Of a stretch of DNA of 16,142 nt, positions 7,715 to 14,411 are shown piece after piece. The position numbers and the translations under genes were made by a program. The notes beneath the pieces were generated by a model. That model ran no database searches. It was not told the origin of the DNA and saw nothing but the letters and a program-made list of their open reading frames with translations. This DNA is from JBCCYM01 sp039190005 (GTDB lineage: Bacteria > Pseudomonadota > Gammaproteobacteria > UBA12402): NCBI GenBank assembly GCA_039190005.1, contig JBCCYM010000042.1, positions 1-16,142 of the forward strand, in the 5' to 3' direction. Each line of letters begins with the position of its first letter. Position 1 is the stretch's first letter.

Positions 7715-7719
7715 TATTT

Positions 7720-7748
7720 ATTACACTCTTTTTAGGCATCATTGTCAA
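7720..7748 (-). promoter_or_regulatory. Sigma-70 promoter of the 6S RNA gene
   Basis: On the minus strand a perfect -35 box TTGACA (7748-7743), a 17-nt spacer and the -10 box TGTAAT (7725-7720) place the start near 7713. The TGA stop of the upstream epimerase gene (7747-7745) lies inside the -35 hexamer. Confidence 0.8.
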
Positions 7749-8677
7749 GTTTTTTCAACCGCGCTTTGTAACTCATGCGTTAACGCAGCTTCTAATTTTG
7801 GATACTCATAATGAAAACCATGTTGTCTAAGCTTATCATCTTTAACACGCTGACCATCGAGTATTAATGCCTCCCCCATTTCCCCAAATAAAAGTTTGAC
7901 GACAAACGCGGGCATTGTGAAAAACGCTGGGCGATGTAGTATTTTTGCCAGTGTTTGACTGAACGTTTTTTGATTAACAATTTCTGGCGCGACAATATTA
8001 ACCGCGCCGGTAATATCCGGATGTTCAATAATATATTGAATAGCACGGACAACATCGGTGAGACTCACCCAGGAAAAAGCTTGTTTGCCGGAACCAATTT
8101 TTCCGCCTAAACCCATTTTATAAGCCGGCAACAGTTTTGCCAAGGCGCCACCATGTTTTGATAACACTACCGCGAAACGCAGTTTAACCACACTCACCTT
8201 CGCCGTTTCAGCAGTCACCAGCGCCGTCTCCCATTGCTGAGCGACAGTTGATAAAAAATCATTGGTATCCGTATTGATGGCACTGGCTTCAGTATAACAA
8301 TTATCATCGTTGCGCTTGGCACTGTAAATACCAATCGCGCTGGCATTGAGAATACGCGGCGCGTGTTCACTGTTAGCGCAAGCTTCGGCAATACAACGTG
8401 TGCTTATCACACGGCTATCTACTATTTGTTTTTTACGCGACCTTGTCCAACGTTGGCTGCCAATATTGGCGCCGGCAAGATTGATAATCACATCAAAATC
8501 GCTGACAAAATCAGATTGTTGCTGAAAAACATCCCAGGTATAGGCTGGCAATTGGGGAAATATTTTTTTACTTCGATCCACGCTTCGGGAAATAATAGTA
8601 AGCTCATGTTGACTGTTAATCGATTTTACTAAAGCGGAACCGATGAGTCCGGTCGCGCCACAGATGAGTATTTTCAT
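7745..8677 (-). CDS. TIGR01777-family NAD-dependent epimerase (YfcH-like)
   Basis: A member of the extended short-chain dehydrogenase family, 310 residues, related to E. coli YfcH. Its substrate is not known; the older label 'cell division inhibitor SulA-like' is not supported by anything here. The NAD-binding loop is GATGLIGSAL (7-16). NLAGANIGSQRW (66-77), NASAIGIYS (111-119) and the downstream FSWVSLTDVVRAI are typical of this subfamily, as is the C-terminal DUF1731-like region with LFGEMGEALILDGQRV. I chose the ATG at 8677: it overlaps the hemD TGA as ATGA, and GGAGA lies just upstream. An ATG four codons earlier (8689) has no such spacing. The overlap implies translational coupling to hemD. 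The stop codon is part of the -35 box of the 6S RNA promoter. Confidence 0.88.
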   Translation of the reverse strand: MKILICGATGLIGSALVKSINSQHELTIISRSVDRSKKIFPQLPAYTWDVFQQQSDFVSDFDVIINLAGANIGSQRWTRSRKKQIVDSRVISTRCIAEACANSEHAPRILNASAIGIYSAKRNDDNCYTEASAINTDTNDFLSTVAQQWETALVTAETAKVSVVKLRFAVVLSKHGGALAKLLPAYKMGLGGKIGSGKQAFSWVSLTDVVRAIQYIIEHPDITGAVNIVAPEIVNQKTFSQTLAKILHRPAFFTMPAFVVKLLFGEMGEALILDGQRVKDDKLRQHGFHYEYPKLEAALTHELQSAVEKT

Positions 8678-9426
8678 AGTTTTCTCCATTGTTTTAACAA
8701 ACTGATAATCGCTTCATCATCAGCACCGGTAGCAAGATGAATTGTGTTCATAAAGCCCAGTGTTTTTGCCAGTGTGACCGCTCGGTTACTGATGACGATA
8801 AGCGCGCAATTCAATAACGCTTCGCGTTGACGGCTTGGCGTCATGTCATAAATAGTTTGTAAGGCTTCATTGCTGGTGATCACAATAACATCAGGATGCT
8901 GAACTAGCATAGCACACATATCAGCTTTCGGTCGCTGTCTTTTATAAACTTCAATGTAGTTTAGCTCAGCACCTTGTTGTCGCAGCTGTTCAGCTAAATA
9001 TTCACGTCCACCTTGTCCACGCACAATGACAATATGTTTTTTGCTTAAATCCAATACGCCAAGCTGTTCTAACAAATGTTCACTCGTAAATGGTGGCGAT
9101 GGTGATACACTCAGCTTTAAACCTGCCGCTTGCAGCGCGCGCGCGGTCGCGGCACCCATCGCGATTATTTTTATTGGCAATGATTTCAGCAAATTAAAAT
9201 CTATATGATTCTGACCGTACTTAACCGCGTTTACACTAATAAAAATCATCATATCAACTGTTTTCAAATCCACCCATTGCTGTCGCGTTTTATCAAGCGG
9301 TATAATTTCTATGGCTGGAAAAACAACTGGCGCTATATTCAATGACTGAAGTTTTTTAGCAAGCGTCCTTGCCTGTTCTAATGGTCGGGTAATAACGACT
9401 TTTAATGTATCATTCGCTGATTTCAT
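8674..9426 (-). CDS. hemD: Uroporphyrinogen-III synthase
   Basis: A cytoplasmic heme-pathway enzyme that closes and inverts ring D of hydroxymethylbilane to give uroporphyrinogen III. At 250 residues it has the usual length. The family is poorly conserved, but the expected landmarks are present: VVITRP near the N-terminus, FISVNAV (62-68), a SEHLL segment (115-119), VRGQGGREYLAEQL (135-148), YIEVYKR (157-163) and TSNEAL (184-189). The likely start is the ATG at 9426, which overlaps the end of hemC by 17 nt. A TTG at 9459 in frame is possible but would overlap by 50 nt. No clear ribosome site is seen, so translation probably depends on hemC. It is followed by a YfcH-like gene with a 4-nt overlap, where many gammaproteobacteria have hemX and hemY. 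Confidence 0.9.
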   Translation of the reverse strand: MKSANDTLKVVITRPLEQARTLAKKLQSLNIAPVVFPAIEIIPLDKTRQQWVDLKTVDMMIFISVNAVKYGQNHIDFNLLKSLPIKIIAMGAATARALQAAGLKLSVSPSPPFTSEHLLEQLGVLDLSKKHIVIVRGQGGREYLAEQLRQQGAELNYIEVYKRQRPKADMCAMLVQHPDVIVITSNEALQTIYDMTPSRQREALLNCALIVISNRAVTLAKTLGFMNTIHLATGADDEAIISLLKQWRKL

Positions 9427-10339
9427 GATGATGAATGAATGTGTTTGCGCCTTGATCAATCAAGTCGACGGCGACCTGTTTACCTAAGCGCTCCGCCTGT
9501 GTCGCCGTGCCTTTCGCGGTAGCCGTGATAACTTTTTTGCCATCAACGGATGCCACTAAGGCATGAATATTGAGTTCATCTTCTAGAATACAGGCGTGGG
9601 CGGCAACAGGTGAATGGCAATCGGCATGCAAGTGTTGGGCGACCACGCGCTCGGCGCTGATACATTGTTGTGTATCTATGTCACAAATCGTTTTGATAAC
9701 ATCCGCCACTTCCTGTTTTTCTTGATGGTATTCAACCATTAAAGCCGCTTGACCAATGGCTGGCAATAGTTCAGCGCTATTAAAGTATTGGCAAATCACA
9801 TGCCGCAAATCTAATCGCTCTAGACCAGCGGCGGCAAGCACAATGGCGTCGTATTGTCCTTGTTCCAGTTTTTTTAAGCGTGTATTAATATTACCACGCA
9901 AAGGTTCGATAATAATATCAGCACGCGAGTGGTGTAATTGCGCTTGTCGTCGCAAGCTTGAAGTCCCCACTCGCGCGCCTGATGGCAAGGCCTTAAAATT
10001 GTGATAACGCGAACAGACTAACACATCACGCGCATCAGCACGCGGCAGTGCCGTCATCATAGCGAAAGGTGATAACAGTTCTGCCGGCATGTCTTTGGCG
10101 GAATGTACGGCAATATCCGCCTTATCTTCAAGTATGGCTTGCTCCAGGGCTTTAATAAACAACCCTTTGCCACCGATCTCGGCAAGATTGGCAGTCAGAT
10201 TTTCATCGCCCTGGGTTGAGAATGGACATAATTCAATGGTCAGATTGGGATGACGGGCGCGCAATGCCGCGCCAACCAGCTCACTCTGGCGCAGTGCTAA
10301 TGGACTTTTTCGTGTGGCAATACGTAGTTTTGTGATCAT
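9410..10339 (-). CDS. hemC: Hydroxymethylbilane synthase (porphobilinogen deaminase)
   Basis: A cytoplasmic enzyme that polymerises four porphobilinogens into hydroxymethylbilane for tetrapyrrole synthesis, 309 residues. The catalytic Asp is D83 in HSAKDMP. The dipyrromethane cofactor attaches to C241 in HADCHSPVAAH, one position from the E. coli Cys242, although the usual GGC is ADC here. RKSPLAL (10-16), GGKGLF (56-61), GTSSLRRQAQL (125-135) and RGNINTRL (148-155) provide the cofactor- and substrate-binding arginines and lysine. The ATG at 10339 is 2 nt after the stop of the GNAT gene and the 3' end overlaps hemD by 17 nt, so the genes are clearly one operon. Confidence 0.96.
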   Translation of the reverse strand: MITKLRIATRKSPLALRQSELVGAALRARHPNLTIELCPFSTQGDENLTANLAEIGGKGLFIKALEQAILEDKADIAVHSAKDMPAELLSPFAMMTALPRADARDVLVCSRYHNFKALPSGARVGTSSLRRQAQLHHSRADIIIEPLRGNINTRLKKLEQGQYDAIVLAAAGLERLDLRHVICQYFNSAELLPAIGQAALMVEYHQEKQEVADVIKTICDIDTQQCISAERVVAQHLHADCHSPVAAHACILEDELNIHALVASVDGKKVITATAKGTATQAERLGKQVAVDLIDQGANTFIHHHEISE

Positions 10340-10341
10340 TT

Positions 10342-10794
10342 TTAAAGCTGAAGCGTATAGTGGTCAAAAATTTTATCGAATTGATAACCCAATTTCTCAT
10401 AGAGTTGCTTAGCGATAGCATTATGCTTCTCAGTTTTCAAAGCAACACGATCAGCGCCATCTTGTCGCGCGAATTTATGGACGGCATCTAATAACTGCTT
10501 TGCCACCCCCTGTCGGCGATGTGTGTCAGTGATATATAAATCATTTAATAGCCAATGTTTTTTCATGGCAACCGAGCTAAACATCGGATAGAGCTGGGCA
10601 AAACCAATAAGCCGCTGATGCTCATCATAGGCCACGAAAATAACCGACTGTTGACGGTCTATTCGCTCTTTTAAATAAGCACGCGCGCCAGTTATGTCTG
10701 AATCTTGGCGATAGAACTGTCGATAATTGTCAAATAAAATCGCGATAGCATCGACATTAGCATTGCGGCTAATTTTTTTAATGTTATAAACCAT
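10342..10794 (-). CDS. GNAT-family N-acetyltransferase
   Basis: A small acetyltransferase of 150 residues. The acetyl-CoA pyrophosphate loop is RRQGVAKQLL (93-102, R/Q-x-x-G-x-G/A type), preceded by the beta-4 strand LNDLYITDTH. The C-terminal NAIAKQLYEKLGY (125-137) is the standard helix-4/beta-6 region. It could acetylate a small amine or a protein N-terminus or lysine; the sequence does not say which. It is the first gene of the GNAT-hemC-hemD-epimerase run and ends 2 nt before hemC, so hemC expression may depend on its translation. The start ATG at 10794 lies 85 nt from the inverted repeat in the spacer shared with mpl. I could not identify a convincing promoter. Confidence 0.85.
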   Translation of the reverse strand: MVYNIKKISRNANVDAIAILFDNYRQFYRQDSDITGARAYLKERIDRQQSVIFVAYDEHQRLIGFAQLYPMFSSVAMKKHWLLNDLYITDTHRRQGVAKQLLDAVHKFARQDGADRVALKTEKHNAIAKQLYEKLGYQFDKIFDHYTLQL

Positions 10795-10878
10795 ATACTG
10801 TTAAGGGTATTTAAATTTTTCAAATGTAGCAATAAAATTAAAGATTAAATATTGAAAAAACGTTACACTATTCACATT

Positions 10879-10963
10879 GTCATTCCCGCGCAGGCGGGAA
10901 TCCAGAGAACAAAGCACAGGCATAAACATTTTTCTCCTGGATTCCCGCCTGCGCGGGAATGAC
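10879..10963. repeat. 27-bp perfect inverted repeat of the ATTCCCGC/GCGGGAAT type
   Basis: Left arm 10879-10905 and right arm 10937-10963 are exact reverse complements over 27 bp, with a 31-nt AT-richer loop. Each arm also contains its own short palindrome (ATTCCCGC-GCAG-GCGGGAAT), so it could form either one long hairpin or two small ones. The element is far richer in GC than the flanking DNA. It resembles a widespread class of bacterial intergenic repeats with CATTCCCGC...GCGGGAAT cores. It fills nearly half of the 187-nt divergent spacer and ends 18 nt before the mpl ATG. Confidence 0.85.
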
Positions 10964-10981
10964 GGGCAAAAGCGATTTAAC

Positions 10982-12301
10982 ATGAAAATTTACATCTTAG
11001 GCATCTGTGGCACATTTATGGCAGGCATTGCCGCGCTAGCAAAAGAAATGGGCTATGAGGTAAGCGGTTGTGATGAGCATGTGTATCCACCAATGAGCAC
11101 ACATCTTGAGCGTTTGGGGATTACCGTGCATGAAGGGTATGACTCACAACACATTATTGATGCCGCCGCTGATCAGATTATTGTCGGCAATGTGATCAAA
11201 CGCGGCAATCCGAGCATTGAGTATGTGTTGAATCAGAAACTTACTTACATCTCCGGCCCACAATGGTTAGCTGAAAATGTGCTCAAACAACGTCAAGTCA
11301 TCGCGGTCGCCGGCACACATGGCAAGACCACAACGGCGACAATGATTGCCTGGATTTTGCAAACTGTTCTCAGTCAAAAAAATGATGCCACAGAAGTTGG
11401 ATTTCTTATTGGTGGTCTGCCACAAAATTTTAATCAATCCGCGCGTCTGGGCAATACCGATGTTTTTGTCATTGAAGCCGATGAATACGATGCCGCGTTT
11501 TTTGATAAACGTTCCAAGTTTGTTCATTATCAGCCATCCGTTTGTGTGCTTAACAATCTTGAATTTGATCATGCCGATATATTTAATAGTATTGATGATA
11601 TTAAGCGACAATTTCACCATCTAATACGCACTATTCCCGGCAATGGCACCATTATCAGCAATGATGCATTCCCTTATCTCAACGAAGTCCTGACAATGGG
11701 CTGCTGGACACCAACAATTAAATTTAATTGCCGCGCGTCCTGGCATTATCAACGCCTTGCTGATGACGGCAGTCATTTTACCATTATGGAAGCGGATAAA
11801 AAGCATGGTAAGGTAAATTGGTCGCTCATTGGCGAGCACAACATGTCAAACGCGCTGGCAGCTATTATCGCCGCTCAGGCTGTTGGCATTCATCCAGCGC
11901 AAGCCATCATCGCGCTCAATGATTTTAAAAATGTCAAACGTCGTTTAGAAATCAGACATGTGATCAATACGATGACGATCTATGACGATTTCGCTCATCA
12001 TCCGACAGCCATCAGCAAAACCATTGCCGCGTTACGCGCTAAAGTAGGCAATGCCAAAATTATCGCCTTAGTCGAACCCGCCTGCTATACCATGCGTCAC
12101 GCCACGCAACAGCAAGATATTATTCATGCGCTGCGACAAGCGGATTATTTTATGATTAAATCAAATAGCCTAAGCACCGATCAAATACTCACCCAAGTGA
12201 AAAAAATAGTTGAACCCAACAGTCATATCCTGGTCATGAGCAATCGTGATTTTGATAATATACACCAGCGTTTGCCGGAGATTTTGAGAAAAATTAGATA
12301 A
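10982..12301 (+). CDS. mpl: UDP-MurNAc:L-Ala-gamma-D-Glu-meso-DAP ligase (murein recycling)
   Basis: A cytoplasmic Mur-ligase-family enzyme that attaches the recycled tripeptide L-Ala-D-Glu-mDAP to UDP-MurNAc, 439 residues against about 457 in E. coli. The N-terminal UDP-binding segment is ILGICGTFMAGIAALA (5-20), the ATP P-loop is GTHGKTTT (111-118), and the central domain has EADEYDAAFFDKRSKF (165-180) and LEFDHADIF (193-201). GEHNMSNALAA (284-294) and YDDFAHHPTAI (334-344) are characteristic of Mpl rather than MurC. The start is the ATG at 10982, which matches the MKIYILGICGT family N-terminus. The frame stays open upstream only because it runs through the inverted repeat. No strong ribosome site is seen. 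The downstream PdxH-like gene starts 2 nt after the stop. Confidence 0.95.
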   Translation: MKIYILGICGTFMAGIAALAKEMGYEVSGCDEHVYPPMSTHLERLGITVHEGYDSQHIIDAAADQIIVGNVIKRGNPSIEYVLNQKLTYISGPQWLAENVLKQRQVIAVAGTHGKTTTATMIAWILQTVLSQKNDATEVGFLIGGLPQNFNQSARLGNTDVFVIEADEYDAAFFDKRSKFVHYQPSVCVLNNLEFDHADIFNSIDDIKRQFHHLIRTIPGNGTIISNDAFPYLNEVLTMGCWTPTIKFNCRASWHYQRLADDGSHFTIMEADKKHGKVNWSLIGEHNMSNALAAIIAAQAVGIHPAQAIIALNDFKNVKRRLEIRHVINTMTIYDDFAHHPTAISKTIAALRAKVGNAKIIALVEPACYTMRHATQQQDIIHALRQADYFMIKSNSLSTDQILTQVKKIVEPNSHILVMSNRDFDNIHQRLPEILRKIR

Positions 12302-12303
12302 AG

Positions 12304-12927
12304 ATGCAAACATTAACAGGCGATCCTAATAAAGTTAATTCGGGATTTGAAAATCCTCCAAGCAATCCGTTGTTGTTGTTAAAACAGTGGTTAGATAAGG
12401 CAGAAGAAATTGGCATTCGTGAACCCAAAGGTTTTGTCTTGTCAACTGTTGATAAACTAGGCAAACCGAGTAGTCGTGTTGTGCTATTAAAAAGTTACGA
12501 TAAGCATGGCATTATTTTTGGCACAAGCAAACATAGTACTAAAGCGCTGGATTTAAACCATAATGCTTTTGCCGCGGGAAACTTATGGTGGAGAGAGACC
12601 TTACAGCAAATCTCTTTTCAAGGAAAAGTAGAACCCATGCGTCGATTAATCGCAAAAGAAATCTTTTCACAACGAAGTCGAGAAGCACAAGCCGTTGCTG
12701 TTATGTCACGTCAAAGTCAATTAATGGATAATGAAAAAGCGCTAAGAGAAAAAATACGCAATTTAATACATAGTGACAAAGCAATAGCATGCCCCGATAG
12801 TTGGTCTGCTTATTATTTTAAGATCGAAAAAATAGAATTTTGGCTTGGAAATAAAAGTCGATTTCACCAACGCTTACAATACACATTAGAAGATAACGCT
12901 TGGGGACACGCAAAATTACAGCCATGA
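12304..12927 (+). CDS. PdxH-family pyridoxine/pyridoxamine 5'-phosphate oxidase-like flavoprotein
   Basis: An FMN-binding split-barrel protein of 207 residues, similar over its full length to PdxH, which oxidises pyridoxamine- and pyridoxine-5'-phosphate to PLP. Matches include GFVLSTVD (43-50), SSRVVLLK (56-63), the QGKVE strand (106-110) and the C-terminal FWLGNKSRFHQRLQY (179-193), which keeps the Arg-x-His pair of the PdxH RLHDR motif. Several positions differ: FYTN is FGTS (72-75), SRKA is STKA (78-81), and in the YFxSRPRDSQ segment (here EIFSQRSREAQ, 119-129) Tyr and Ser are Ile and Ala. It may be a diverged PdxH or a relative acting on another substrate. It starts 2 nt after mpl and is probably co-transcribed with it. 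It seems more AT-rich than mpl. Confidence 0.8.
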   Translation: MQTLTGDPNKVNSGFENPPSNPLLLLKQWLDKAEEIGIREPKGFVLSTVDKLGKPSSRVVLLKSYDKHGIIFGTSKHSTKALDLNHNAFAAGNLWWRETLQQISFQGKVEPMRRLIAKEIFSQRSREAQAVAVMSRQSQLMDNEKALREKIRNLIHSDKAIACPDSWSAYYFKIEKIEFWLGNKSRFHQRLQYTLEDNAWGHAKLQP

Positions 12928-12929
12928 GC

Positions 12930-12957
12930 TTGTTAAACTTTATTGCTAATTTATACT
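12930..12957 (+). promoter_or_regulatory. Possible promoter of the racemase gene
   Basis: TTGTTA (12930-12935), a 16-nt spacer and TATACT (12952-12957) would start transcription near 12965. The transcript would run through the palindromic element into the racemase gene. Both boxes match consensus only in part, and the surrounding DNA is AT-rich. Confidence 0.35.
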
Positions 12958-13008
12958 GTTTAAGTTAAATTATACATTAATTGACAAGATCAATTATGTT
13001 AAGCTCAA

Positions 13009-13139
13009 CCTAAAAGCCACAGCGATCCCTGAGCATGCCTGCCCTGAGCCTGTCGAAGGGTCGAAGGACTTGAGGGCCGCGGGCTCAGGGCAAGCAAGCG
13101 CAGGGACCTCAAGTTCAGGCGCCATTGTGGTTTTTAGAT
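13009..13139 (+). repeat. Palindromic MITE/REP-like element, copy 2
   Basis: Left end CCTAAAAGCCACAG and right end TGTGGTTTTTAGAT form a terminal inverted repeat. An imperfect inner inverted repeat pairs 13026-13050 with 13081-13106, including an exact 10-bp GCCCTGAGCC/GGCTCAGGGC match (13041-13050 and 13082-13091). TCAA flanks both sides (13005-13008 and 13140-13143). It shares an identical 22-nt core with copy 1 and lies in the same orientation. Its right end is 15 nt before the racemase ATG and nearly touches the AGGAG ribosome site. Confidence 0.8.
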
Positions 13140-13154
13140 TCAAAGGAGATAAAA

Positions 13155-13847
13155 ATGAAAACATTAGGCTTAATTGGCGGCATGAGCTGGGAATCAACCG
13201 TTGTTTACTATCAGCATATCAATCGCATTGTTCAGGAAAAATTGGGTGGTTGGCATTCCGCACAATTATTAATGTGGTCATTTGATTTTCATGAGATAGA
13301 AAAAGATCAAAGCGATGGGAACTGGCAAGCCGCTCGCGACAAGATGGTTGACGCGGCAAACAGACTTAAAAGCGCGGGCGCGGATGCCATTGTCATTTGT
13401 ACCAACACAATGCATAAAATGGCGGATGATATCATTCAAACCACCTCTTTGCCTGTTATTCATATTGCCGATGCCACCGCAAACGCGATCAAGAAAAAAA
13501 AACTATCAAAGATAGGATTATTAGGCACACGTTATACCATGGAAGAAGATTTTTACAAAGGTCGTTTAATTGAACAACATGGACTTGAAGTGATTATCCC
13601 AGATACGGCGGAACGTGCTATTATTCATGATGTTATTTACAATGAGCTTTGTCAGGGCATTATCAACGATAATTCACGACAACGTTACAAAACGGTGATT
13701 CAATCACTGATTGACAAAGGCGCGGCAGGCATTATCCTCGGTTGCACTGAAATTGGATTATTAATCAAACAGAAAGACGTGACATTACCGGTATTCGACA
13801 CTACTTTTATTCACTCGCAACAAGCGGTAGAATTTGCTATACATTAA
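13155..13847 (+). CDS. Aspartate/glutamate racemase family protein
   Basis: A cofactor-independent amino acid racemase of 230 residues, similar to the aspartate racemase/YgeA group. The two catalytic cysteines of the family are present: C82 in ICTNTMHK and C197 in LGCTEIGLL. LGLIGGMSWEST (4-15) is the substrate-binding N-terminal loop and LGTRYTM (123-129) begins the second domain. It probably interconverts L- and D-Asp or Glu; which one cannot be told. D-Glu synthesis for peptidoglycan normally uses the related MurI, so this need not be a cell-wall enzyme. The ATG at 13155 is chosen because AGGAG (13144-13148) lies 6 nt upstream; a TTG at 13125 falls inside the palindromic element. It converges with the secreted-protein gene with a 17-nt gap and no visible terminator. 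Confidence 0.9.
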   Translation: MKTLGLIGGMSWESTVVYYQHINRIVQEKLGGWHSAQLLMWSFDFHEIEKDQSDGNWQAARDKMVDAANRLKSAGADAIVICTNTMHKMADDIIQTTSLPVIHIADATANAIKKKKLSKIGLLGTRYTMEEDFYKGRLIEQHGLEVIIPDTAERAIIHDVIYNELCQGIINDNSRQRYKTVIQSLIDKGAAGIILGCTEIGLLIKQKDVTLPVFDTTFIHSQQAVEFAIH

Positions 13848-13864
13848 TCGCTATGATGAATATA

Positions 13865-14254
13865 TTACGGACGATGATGATCAGCACTTATCAAATTAAC
13901 AGGATAACAGTTTATAGCAATTATCTTCATGCCTATATCCGCCTTACCATCACAATCAAAACCTTGTTTCGCATGTTTAGGCGGATCAATATTGTAGATA
14001 ATATGGCCAGGATCAGAGGACAGTTCATTTGCACGCAAGCTATACACACCTAGTTTACCACAATCAACATTGTTATGATGAGTGAAAATTGCACTGGGTA
14101 ACGCAAATATTGCAGCCTGCTTAGATGAGGCACCACAAAATTGCTTGCTAAATGTTTGATAATCTTGTGCTTTAAAAACCGGTGTGCTTGATTTCGCGAA
14201 TACGGCACCAAAAGCAACCGTACTTAACATAATAATAAATAATGTTTTTTTCAT
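13865..14254 (-). CDS. Small secreted four-cysteine protein, unknown function
   Basis: I do not recognise a family. The 129-residue product begins MKKTLFIIMLSTVAFGAVFA, a typical Sec signal peptide with likely cleavage after A20 (VFA-KSS), so it should reach the periplasm or outside. The mature part has exactly four cysteines (C40, C65, C101, C116), consistent with two disulfides. It also has a short PPKHAKQGFDCDGKADIG stretch but no obvious repeat or transmembrane segment. I start at the ATG at 14254 because the signal peptide begins there; the frame is open to a GTG at 14308. An AAGGAG lies upstream (14273-14268), but 13 nt from the ATG, which is longer than usual. A predicted promoter is at 14326-14299. 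Confidence 0.7.
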   Translation of the reverse strand: MKKTLFIIMLSTVAFGAVFAKSSTPVFKAQDYQTFSKQFCGASSKQAAIFALPSAIFTHHNNVDCGKLGVYSLRANELSSDPGHIIYNIDPPKHAKQGFDCDGKADIGMKIIAINCYPVNLISADHHRP

Positions 14255-14298
14255 AATTATTTCGACGCTCCTTAATAACGCATGACAATATTGCCCCA

Positions 14299-14326
14299 AT
14301 TGTAACACTTAATGATTTTTTAGCAA
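14299..14326 (-). promoter_or_regulatory. Predicted promoter of the secreted-protein gene
   Basis: On the minus strand TTGCTA (14326-14321), a 16-nt spacer and TACAAT (14304-14299) give a start near 14292, about 38 nt before the ATG at 14254. The AAGGAG site would lie inside this leader. Confidence 0.4.
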
Positions 14327-14411
14327 TAATTATAATAATTGACAGTGCGATTATGATTTTTTAAAATCCACAAATATAATTGTAGATTATAGGAATTAAC
14401 GACAATCAATT

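Noticed and set aside
7745..8689. Epimerase start at the ATG at 8689
   Set aside because: The next ATG (8677) forms the ATGA overlap with the hemD stop, has a GGAGA just upstream, and begins the family-like MKILICGATG.
8674..9459. Longer hemD starting at TTG 9459
   Set aside because: It would overlap hemC by 50 nt without a ribosome site; the ATG at 9426 gives a normal-length HemD with VVITRP close to the N-terminus.
10877..10981. Upstream in-frame extension of mpl (peptide beginning with an FPRRRESR-type stretch)
   Set aside because: The reading frame is open only because it passes through the 27-bp inverted repeat. The Mpl family N-terminus MKIYILGICGT begins at 10982, so the extension is repeat DNA rather than protein.
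10801..10983. Short minus-strand frame between the GNAT and mpl genes
   Set aside because: It translates both repeat arms (FPRRRESR, LDSRLRGND type peptides), a well-known artefact of this repeat class, and has no ribosome site or homology.
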